Assembly: GCA_002450335.1 (NCBI GenBank)
Contig: DJZB01000015.1
Coordinates: 1 to 28,881 of the forward strand
Source: Rhodobiaceae bacterium UBA6963
Lineage (GTDB): Bacteria > Pseudomonadota > Alphaproteobacteria > RS24
Length of the DNA stretch: 28,881 nt
Direction of reading: 5' to 3'
Position numbers and translations under genes: made by a program. Below the pieces are notes generated by a model that saw only the letters and a list, made by a program, of their open reading frames with translations, ran no database searches and was not told the DNA's origin. Shown here piece by piece: positions 8,857-15,225 of the stretch (position 1 is the first letter of the stretch; the number at the start of each line of letters is the position of its first letter).

Positions 8857-10460
8857 TAAAACTGGTTCATGGTGTTATCTTCGCCAGATGCCAGTAGGGC
8901 ATTATCACCAGAGAAATATTCTTTATGGTCATCCCCGATATTTGAACCGGCAAGGTCTTGGTGCTTCACGGATGCTTGACCACGACGGATTTCCTGACGC
9001 TGAATATCCCGAACATAAGCCAGCATGCCCAAATCTCCGAAGTAACCTTCAGAAAGCATATCCGTTCCAAGAGCTGTTTCGTGATAAGTCGGCAGAGTAA
9101 TGAGATGGTGAAATATACCGGCCTCACGAGCGGCATCCGCTTGGAAAGATTGAATGAGCTTGTCTGCTTCACCTGCCAGTTCGGACGTATCAAAGTCGAC
9201 GCTCATCAAACCGCGCGGCACCTCCACCGGATCTGGATAGGCCGATACGTCTTTACCTGCAGCTGACCACTCAGCATAGACTTGCTCGCGGAAGGACAAC
9301 GTCCAGTTAAAACTTGGAGAGTTGTTATAAACCAGCTTGGCATTCGGAATAACCTCACGAACACGATTGACCATGCCGGCAATCTGGTCGAGATTTGGCT
9401 TTTCGGTTTCAATCCAAAGCAAATCCGCCCCGTTTTGAAGACTGGTGACACAATCAAGCACAACCCTGTCTTCACCGGATCCGTCGCGGAAGGCATAGAG
9501 GCCATTCGGCAAACGATGCGGCTTCACAAGGTCATCATTATGTTTGAAAACAATATCGCCTTCACCCAATGTTGCCGCGTCTGTTACCGGCTCAGTTTCC
9601 AAAAATGCATTATACTGGCTCGCCAAATCACCCGGCTGTTGGGAGACAGGGATTTTTTGAGTCAGTCCGGCTCCAAGTGAGTCAGTCCGCGCAACGATGA
9701 CACCATCATCAACGCCTAACTCTATAAAGGCATAGCGAACGGCGTTAATTTTGGCGAGGAAGTCCTCATGTGGCACCGTCACTTTACCGTCTTGGTGACC
9801 ACATTGTTTGGCATCAGAAACTTGATTTTCAATCTGAATACAGCACGCACCCGCTTCAATCATTTTCTTGGCCAGCAAATAAGTTGCTTCTTCATTACCA
9901 AAGCCAGCATCTATGTCTGCAATAATCGGCACGATGTGGGTCTGGAAGTTATCAATCTTATTGAGCACGGCATCAACGTCACCACCGGCGGCTTTGACGT
10001 CATCCAGTTCAACAAACAAATGCCTCAACTCTCTGGCATCTGCTTGCTTCAAAAAGGTATAAATCTCTTCAATCAAGCCTGATACAGCCGTTTTTTCATG
10101 CATGGATTGATCCGGAAGCGGGCCAAAATCTGAACGCAGAGCCGCGACCATCCAACCGGACAGATAAACATAGCTTCGGTTGGTGGTATGCTTGTGGCGT
10201 TTAATCGCCATCATCATTTGCTGGGCGGTAAAGCCGTGCCAGCACCCGAGAGACTGTGTGTATTTCGAGGTGTCGCCATCATAGTTTTCCATGTCAGCGC
10301 GCATGATAGAAGCTGTATAGCGCGCAATGTCCAGACCGGTCAGAAACCTGTTTTGAAGACGCATGCGGACAGCATATTCAGGGTTAATTCCGCCCCAAGC
10401 AACACCGTTGGATGTTTTGGCGGCTGTTAAAGATTGAACCTGCTCAAGATAGTTTGACAT
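8856..10460 (-). CDS. aceA: Isocitrate lyase, long Pseudomonas-type
   Basis: Cleaves isocitrate to glyoxylate and succinate, the first step of the glyoxylate shunt needed for growth on acetate and fatty acids. The 534-residue protein has the catalytic motif KQCGH (218-222), the metal-binding IADIDAGFGN (about 180-189), SLGCWHGF, SGWMVAALRSDFG and NNSPSFNWTLSF. These and the length match the roughly 530-residue class known from Pseudomonas rather than the roughly 430-residue E. coli type. Start: ATG 10460 follows GAGAGG at 6-nt spacing. An in-frame TTG at 10532 would add 24 unrelated residues and is rejected. The next gene overlaps by 1 nt. The divergent ScfR/RamB-like gene is the probable local regulator. 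Malate synthase is not in the window. Confidence 0.96.
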   Translation of the reverse strand: MSNYLEQVQSLTAAKTSNGVAWGGINPEYAVRMRLQNRFLTGLDIARYTASIMRADMENYDGDTSKYTQSLGCWHGFTAQQMMMAIKRHKHTTNRSYVYLSGWMVAALRSDFGPLPDQSMHEKTAVSGLIEEIYTFLKQADARELRHLFVELDDVKAAGGDVDAVLNKIDNFQTHIVPIIADIDAGFGNEEATYLLAKKMIEAGACCIQIENQVSDAKQCGHQDGKVTVPHEDFLAKINAVRYAFIELGVDDGVIVARTDSLGAGLTQKIPVSQQPGDLASQYNAFLETEPVTDAATLGEGDIVFKHNDDLVKPHRLPNGLYAFRDGSGEDRVVLDCVTSLQNGADLLWIETEKPNLDQIAGMVNRVREVIPNAKLVYNNSPSFNWTLSFREQVYAEWSAAGKDVSAYPDPVEVPRGLMSVDFDTSELAGEADKLIQSFQADAAREAGIFHHLITLPTYHETALGTDMLSEGYFGDLGMLAYVRDIQRQEIRRGQASVKHQDLAGSNIGDDHKEYFSGDNALLASGEDNTMNQF

Positions 10461-10466
10461 GATTTG

Positions 10467-10472
10467 CCTCTC
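10467..10472 (-). promoter_or_regulatory. Ribosome binding site of aceA
   Basis: GAGAGG on the minus strand sits 6 nt before ATG 10460 and decides this start over the upstream in-frame TTG. Confidence 0.65.
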
Positions 10473-10483
10473 ATATTGTCTGC

Positions 10484-10516
10484 GTCTGCCGATCGGGGCT
10501 AAGTTTTCCGGCAGAC
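10484..10516 (-). promoter_or_regulatory. Hairpin in the aceA leader
   Basis: GTCTGCCG and CGGCAGAC form a perfect 8-bp inverted repeat with a 17-nt spacer. It ends 23 nt before the aceA start and 11 nt before its ribosome site. If it lies in the transcript it would form a stable stem. It could be an RNA element affecting stability or translation, or a DNA operator; the sequence cannot tell which. Confidence 0.4.
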
Positions 10517-10624
10517 CTGAATTAAATGGCAACTGAAAACGAAAAATTAAATGACGCTGGAATTGCCGATATGTGGAGGAAGAAAATCCCCGATAAACGT
10601 TTCCACAAATAAGTTCTGAGTTCT

Positions 10625-10640
10625 ATTTACATCATTTACA
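10625..10640 (-). promoter_or_regulatory. Paired TGTAAAT half-sites between aceA and its regulator
   Basis: ATTTACA occurs at 10625-10631 and 10634-10640, which is TGTAAAT twice on the minus strand with a 9-bp period. It has the same unit and period as the array beside the regulator start but the opposite orientation, facing aceA. Probable binding site for the adjacent ScfR/RamB-type regulator (inference). The remainder of 10461-10740 contains no gene. Confidence 0.5.
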
Positions 10641-10681
10641 TTAACACTCAAGTGATATGTTAAGCTATTGATAATAATAAG

Positions 10682-10738
10682 GTAAATTTATTTACAAGCT
10701 TTTTGTTGATTTTTGTAAATAATGTAAATATTGTAAAC
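10682..10738 (+). promoter_or_regulatory. TGTAAA operator array next to the regulator start
   Basis: GTAAAT-TT-ATTTAC at 10682-10695 is an inverted repeat. TGTAAAT at 10714-10720 and 10723-10729 and TGTAAAC at 10732-10738 are three direct repeats spaced exactly 9 bp apart, the last ending 2 nt before the regulator ATG. Regulators of the RamB/PccR family are known to bind TTTGCAAA-like A/T-rich elements, and these may be a TTTGTAAA-like variant. The position suggests autoregulation. Confidence 0.55.
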
Positions 10739-10740
10739 TT

Positions 10741-12186
10741 ATGAACGAGCTTAGAGGCACAAATCAGGATAGAAAACTGTTTGCCGGCATGCGCATTCGC
10801 AGGCTACGTCGTGACCTGGGGCTCACACAAGCCGTCATGGCAGATTCACTCGGAATCTCAACAAGTTATCTTAATTTGATTGAACGCGACCAGCGTCCTG
10901 TTTCAGCACAAATTCTTATCAAAATGGTTGATGTTTTCGACATAGACCCCCGCGGTCTCGCAGGCGACGAGGAAGCCCGAGCTTACACCCAATTACGCGA
11001 GATTTTTGCTGATCCGATGTTCCATGACACACCCGTTGCGGATCAAGAAATACGCGATATTTCTGCCGCCAGCCCAAATGCAGTAGATGCGATTGCTCGT
11101 CTATTCCAAACCTATCGCGATGCCAGCACAACATCCTCCATGCTGGCCGAGCGTCTGGCAGACAACACCCATGGTGAAACCACCAGCGCATTAATGTCAT
11201 TTGAAGAAGTCCGAGACTTTATCAACCAGCGCTCCAATCACTTTCCTGAACTCGATGATTATGCCGAGGAACTCTACATGAAAGCGGGTCTGGTTGATGA
11301 CGACCCCTTTCTTGCGCTCAGACATTATCTCCAAGAAACTCACGGCGTATCAACACGCATTGGACCGGTTGATTTGATGGGAGATGATTTAAGACGTTAC
11401 GACCGTCATCGCCAGACCTTGTTCCTGTCGGAATTACTCAATCAATCCAGCCGAGCCTTCCAGATTGCTTATCAGCTCGCCTATTTTGAACACAGCAAAG
11501 CTGTTGAGGAAATTATCAACGGTTCCAAACTGGAAAACCCGGAAGCTCAACGTCTCGCGCGACTGGCTTTAATAAATTATGCCGCCGCAGCTATTTTGAT
11601 GCCTTATGGTATTTTTCTACAAACTGCAGAAGATAATGGATATGACATCACACTTCTCAGCCGACGCTTTGGCACCAGCTTTGAGCAAGTATGCCATCGT
11701 CTGACAACCCTGCAACGCCCGGGCGCGAAGGGTGTGCCGTTTTTTCTTATACGTATCGACAATGCAGGAAACGTCTCTAAGCGTTTTGCCGCGGGCGGCT
11801 TTCACTTTTCGCGATTTGGCGGCACCTGCCCACGCTGGAATATTCATGACAGCTTCAGACAGCCCGGCAAAGTCATGACACAAATCATCTGTATGGAGGA
11901 TGGCACTCGTTATTTCTCTGTCAGCCGCACAGTAAGCCGAAACCGCTCTGCCTTTGACAAGCAGGACAATCAATTTGCTATCGGGCTTGGTTGTGAGATT
12001 TCTCATGCCGGCAAGCTGGTTTATTCACATCAGTATAATCTTGAAGAAACCAAGAGTGACATGCCCATTGGGGTGAATTGTCGACTTTGCGAAAGATTGG
12101 ATTGTCACCAGCGCGCAACCCCGCCTTTGATGCGAAGCCTGCGGGTGGATGATAATATTCGCGGCTTATCACCTTTTGACTTTTAA
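10741..12186 (+). CDS. ScfR/RamB-type transcriptional regulator (short-chain acyl metabolism)
   Basis: A 481-residue cytoplasmic regulator. Residues 12-70 form a Xre/Cro-type helix-turn-helix (RKLFAGMRIRRLRRDLGLTQ leading to GISTSYLNLIERDQRPVS). The middle is an IrrE/M78-like domain without the zinc-protease HExxH; the equivalent region reads AFQIAYQLAYFEH. The C-terminal DUF2083-type domain ends in VNCRLCERLDCHQRA, with three cysteines. This architecture is that of RamB, PccR and MccR proteins, which sense acyl-CoA-related signals and control glyoxylate, propionate or acetate genes. The divergent aceA supports a role in the glyoxylate shunt. ATG 10741 has no Shine-Dalgarno sequence, and an in-frame stop at 10720 blocks a longer form, so the transcript may be leaderless. 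Confidence 0.88.
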   Translation: MNELRGTNQDRKLFAGMRIRRLRRDLGLTQAVMADSLGISTSYLNLIERDQRPVSAQILIKMVDVFDIDPRGLAGDEEARAYTQLREIFADPMFHDTPVADQEIRDISAASPNAVDAIARLFQTYRDASTTSSMLAERLADNTHGETTSALMSFEEVRDFINQRSNHFPELDDYAEELYMKAGLVDDDPFLALRHYLQETHGVSTRIGPVDLMGDDLRRYDRHRQTLFLSELLNQSSRAFQIAYQLAYFEHSKAVEEIINGSKLENPEAQRLARLALINYAAAAILMPYGIFLQTAEDNGYDITLLSRRFGTSFEQVCHRLTTLQRPGAKGVPFFLIRIDNAGNVSKRFAAGGFHFSRFGGTCPRWNIHDSFRQPGKVMTQIICMEDGTRYFSVSRTVSRNRSAFDKQDNQFAIGLGCEISHAGKLVYSHQYNLEETKSDMPIGVNCRLCERLDCHQRATPPLMRSLRVDDNIRGLSPFDF

Positions 12187-12274
12187 AGGGGTGATTTTTA
12201 AGCTGGTGAATTCTGATTCAGATGACTTGCTCGTGCCTGAACAATCCTATAGGAAACGAGTTGGAGTTTAAGCC

Positions 12275-13750
12275 ATGGCCAAAAAACAGAAAATATTCAA
12301 ACCCAAAGCCCGTATTCCTCGCGGTTTACGCGATATGCAAGGACCTGAATTGGCTTTTCAGAAGCTAATGCTTGAAAAAATTTCAGGCGTTTATGAAAGC
12401 TATGGCTTTGATGCATTGGACACATCGGCCTTTGAGTACGCCGATGCATTGGGCAAATTTCTTCCGGATGATGACCGCCCCAATGAAGGCGTATTTTCCT
12501 TTGAAGATGATGACGGACAATGGCTAAGCATGCGCTATGATTTGACAGCCCCTCTGGCGCGGTTTGTTGCTGAGCATTATGACCGCCTACCCAAACCTTT
12601 CCGCCGCTATCAATGGGGATCGGTTTTCAGAAATGAAAAACCCGGGCCCGGCAGGTTCAGACAATTTCTGCAAATAGACGCCGACACCGTTGGTGCAGGG
12701 GGCAGTCAAGCAGATGCCGAAATGTGCCTAATGGCAGCCGACTGCATGAAAACGCTCGGCTTATCTGACAATCAGTTTTCTGTAAACATTAATAACCGCA
12801 AAATACTTGATGCTATTCTGGCGCAGGTCGGTCTGGACGCGCAGGCTGAAGACTATGATATGCGTCGCCTGACCATACTTCGCGCCCTCGACAAACTCGA
12901 CAGGCTTGGCATTGGCGGTGTCGCTGATTTACTCGGCGACGGGCGAAAAGATGAAAGTGGGGATTACACAAAAGGCGCGGGACTGGATAAAGCATCCATT
13001 TCAAAGTTGACGGATTTTGTGCAAGCCGGTCGGGATTCGCGCGCGGACACCCTCAAAGCTCTCGCAGAAATTATCGGCGATTCTGAAATCGGCGTTGCCG
13101 GACTGGAAGAACTCACCCTTATGGACGCCTTAATGAAAGATGACAGTGACAGCATCTGCTTTAATCCGTCGGTTGTACGTGGCCTCGGTTATTATACCGG
13201 TCCGGTTTTCGAAATTGAGCTGAATATCGAAACTGAAGACGAAAACGGCGAAATCGCTCGTTTTGGATCCGTCGGTGGTGGCGGGCGCTATGATGATCTT
13301 GTAAAACGCTTTAAAGGCATTGAAATCCCGGCAACAGGTATTTCAATAGGCGTCAGTCGCCTGGCTGCCGCACTCACCCTACTCGGCAAAGCTGACACCA
13401 AGACCACACAGGATTTAGTGGTCTTGCTGGTCATGGATAAAACCCGTTTGGTGGAAACTTCTGAGTTGGTTAAAACCCTCAGAAATTCAGGCATACGCGC
13501 TGAAATGTATATGGGTGACAGTGGAATGAAAGCACAAATGCGTTATGCAGATAACCGCAATGCCCGCCTTGTGGTCATAGAGGGTGAGGATGAGCTAGCC
13601 GCCGGTATTGTAACCCTGAAAGACCTTCAATTGGGGCAACAAAATGCCCAAAACATTAAAGATAATGAAGAGTGGCGCGCCTCTGAGCATGCGCAAACAC
13701 AAGTTTCCCGCACGGACCTGGCTCAGAAAATCAAAGAAATACTCTCTTAG
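12275..13750 (+). CDS. hisS: Histidyl-tRNA synthetase, alphaproteobacterial type
   Basis: Charges tRNA-His with histidine. The 491-residue class II synthetase has motif 2 FRNEKPGPGRFRQFLQ (118-133), the HisRS signature GLGYYTGPVFE (about 307-317), GSVGGGGRYDDL, and a C-terminal anticodon-binding domain from about residue 385. Motif 2 differs from the E. coli form and matches the divergent alphaproteobacterial branch, many members of which have tRNA-His lacking the extra G-1 base. GGAG 8 nt before ATG 12275 supports the start. The 88-nt gap after the regulator gene holds a TCCTATAGGA palindrome (12245-12254) but no clear terminator. The next gene, hisZ, encodes a paralogue of this enzyme's catalytic domain. 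Confidence 0.96.
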   Translation: MAKKQKIFKPKARIPRGLRDMQGPELAFQKLMLEKISGVYESYGFDALDTSAFEYADALGKFLPDDDRPNEGVFSFEDDDGQWLSMRYDLTAPLARFVAEHYDRLPKPFRRYQWGSVFRNEKPGPGRFRQFLQIDADTVGAGGSQADAEMCLMAADCMKTLGLSDNQFSVNINNRKILDAILAQVGLDAQAEDYDMRRLTILRALDKLDRLGIGGVADLLGDGRKDESGDYTKGAGLDKASISKLTDFVQAGRDSRADTLKALAEIIGDSEIGVAGLEELTLMDALMKDDSDSICFNPSVVRGLGYYTGPVFEIELNIETEDENGEIARFGSVGGGGRYDDLVKRFKGIEIPATGISIGVSRLAAALTLLGKADTKTTQDLVVLLVMDKTRLVETSELVKTLRNSGIRAEMYMGDSGMKAQMRYADNRNARLVVIEGEDELAAGIVTLKDLQLGQQNAQNIKDNEEWRASEHAQTQVSRTDLAQKIKEILS

Positions 13751-13767
13751 CCTTTTCTATTATTGAT

Positions 13768-13895
13768 ATAATATTCATATTATGTGAATATTATGGCTAA
13801 AAAATGCAAATAATTTGGGTAATTTTATATTTATGAAGTTCATTTTTCATGTATATTGTAAATAAATTCATTTTTCTTGATTTATTGATGAATTT
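13768..13895. promoter_or_regulatory. Cluster of TTCA/TGAA inverted repeats upstream of hisZ
   Basis: Three inverted repeats lie in the 161-bp hisS-hisZ gap. ATAATATTCA-N7-TGAATATTAT is at 13768-13794 (perfect 10-bp arms), ATGAA-G-TTCAT at 13833-13843, and AAATTCAT-N16-ATGAATTT at 13864-13895, the last ending 16 nt before hisZ. I count seven TTCA/TGAA elements in the gap. The region is very A/T-rich, so some could be chance. A direct repeat TTCATTTTTC occurs at 13839 and 13867. Candidate operator for the helix-turn-helix of the hisZ product (inference). Confidence 0.4.
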
Positions 13896-13911
13896 CTGAC
13901 ATAAAAACACC

Positions 13912-15225
13912 ATGACCCGATTAACCACAGCAAATGATGTAATTGATGCCCTAGGAGGGACGCAGGCCGTCGCGCGCTTGCTCAATGTCGGCGCATCTGC
14001 TGTATCGAATTATCGCCGCCTAGGCTTCCCCGCCCGTGCCTATTACAAACTATCTCAGGCTTGCACTCAAAGGGGGCTTGATGTTGCTGAGGCTGTTTTC
14101 GGCGGTCTTCAATCTCTTGAAACCGCGCAACCAATGCACACTCCATTACATCAGTTACGAACCGGAGCTCAAGAAAGCAGCACTCACAACGCTGGGGCTA
14201 TGGGGTTTTTGGAAAACTTTATTGATGACGGTTATGAACCTGTCACACTTTCCATACTCCAGCCTTCCTCACCCTTTGTCGATAGGATGGGGCCGGAAAT
14301 GCAACGTCGTCTGTTTACATTTACCGACCCGGCAGGCGACCCATTATGCCTGCGACCGGATTTAACCATCCCAACGGCTCTGGAACACTTAAGGCGCGGC
14401 AAGGATGGCGAAAACCGGTATTGCTATCAGGGGACAGCATTCCGCTATCAACCTCGCGGCAGCGGCAAACCCGAAGAATTCACCCAGCTCGGTATCGAGA
14501 TTATCGGTGAAGCGACAGACGGCACGCCTCAAAAGCAAGCAAATGAAGCTGAAGTTTTTGAACAAATATTAAAAACCATAATTGCCGGCGGCGTCAGCGG
14601 GTTTCAAATCGTCTTTAATGATATGTCCTATCTGGCAGATAGGGTTGATGATTATGCCTTTTCCGATGCCTTTAAAAACCAGTTGAAAAGGCGATTGATG
14701 CAAAGCGACAGCTTGGAAGACATTCAACAAACGCTTACGACGCTCTCACAAAATCCGCCCCCCCCGCCAAACCCGCTACGCATGAATTTTGAGGCAACGG
14801 ATAATATTATCGGGCGCTCAGGTGCTGAAATCCTCGCGCGTCTGGACCGCAAGCAACAAGAAAGTCAGAACACCGCGTCTGATTTGAGAGAATTACATCG
14901 TATGCGCGCCGATTTAGAGAAACAATCATTAACAAAACAATCAGGGGGCAACTCAAATCTGCCTGATTTTGCACGTTCTCTTATTGAGCCGGCGCTGAAG
15001 ATGGGCTGCCGTGAGGATCAACTCGTCTACGCCCCTAATCTGGGGCAGAAAATGGCTTATTATACAGGCTTGTTTTTTGAAATTCATGTGCCTGCATTGC
15101 AGGAAAAGCGGGTCATTGCTTCAGGTGGGCGATATGATGATTTACTGCACAGTCTCGGCGCAGAAAGTCCCATTCCTGCCATTGGCGGAGCCATCGCGCT
15201 TGAACGACTGCAGGAGACACTATAA
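13912..15225 (+). CDS. hisZ: HisZ with N-terminal helix-turn-helix fusion
   Basis: HisZ is the HisRS-like, non-charging regulatory subunit that assembles with HisG to make ATP phosphoribosyltransferase responsive to histidine. Residues about 98-437 are HisZ: GYEPVTLSILQPSSPFVDRM, CLRPDLTIPT, FRYQPRGSGKPEEFTQLGIE, MAYYTGLFFEIH (381-392) and ASGGRYDDLL. Residues 6-60 are different: TANDVIDALGGTQAVARLLN then GASAVSNYRRLGFPARAYY, a Cro/YdaS-like helix-turn-helix of the kind found in small alphaproteobacterial DNA-binding proteins. A linker of about 35 residues joins them. One uninterrupted frame covers both. ATG 13912 lacks a clear Shine-Dalgarno; Met75 and Met97 have none either. A PPPPP stretch (282-286) and a charged insert near 310-350 are unusual. 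The stop overlaps hisG by 1 nt. Confidence 0.85.
   Translation: MTRLTTANDVIDALGGTQAVARLLNVGASAVSNYRRLGFPARAYYKLSQACTQRGLDVAEAVFGGLQSLETAQPMHTPLHQLRTGAQESSTHNAGAMGFLENFIDDGYEPVTLSILQPSSPFVDRMGPEMQRRLFTFTDPAGDPLCLRPDLTIPTALEHLRRGKDGENRYCYQGTAFRYQPRGSGKPEEFTQLGIEIIGEATDGTPQKQANEAEVFEQILKTIIAGGVSGFQIVFNDMSYLADRVDDYAFSDAFKNQLKRRLMQSDSLEDIQQTLTTLSQNPPPPPNPLRMNFEATDNIIGRSGAEILARLDRKQQESQNTASDLRELHRMRADLEKQSLTKQSGGNSNLPDFARSLIEPALKMGCREDQLVYAPNLGQKMAYYTGLFFEIHVPALQEKRVIASGGRYDDLLHSLGAESPIPAIGGAIALERLQETL

Noticed and set aside
9282..9680. Plus-strand reading frame of 132 codons inside aceA
   Set aside because: It lies opposite a strongly conserved gene, lacks a recognisable protein and has no ribosome site; it is a shadow frame. 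The same applies to frames opposite mutL at 1905-2261, 2685-3074 and 3052-3516.
10461..10532. N-terminal extension of isocitrate lyase starting at TTG 10532
   Set aside because: The added 24 residues do not resemble the family, a good ribosome site precedes ATG 10460, and the extension would run through the leader hairpin.
12227..12260. Nested palindromes before hisS (CTCGT...ACGAG with TCCTATAGGA inside)
   Set aside because: The arms are short and no regulator or RNA class fits; chance is likely.
13833..13865. Small reading frame MKFIFHVYCK upstream of hisZ as a possible histidine leader peptide
   Set aside because: It has only one His codon and no attenuator-type terminator follows, so histidine attenuation is not supported.
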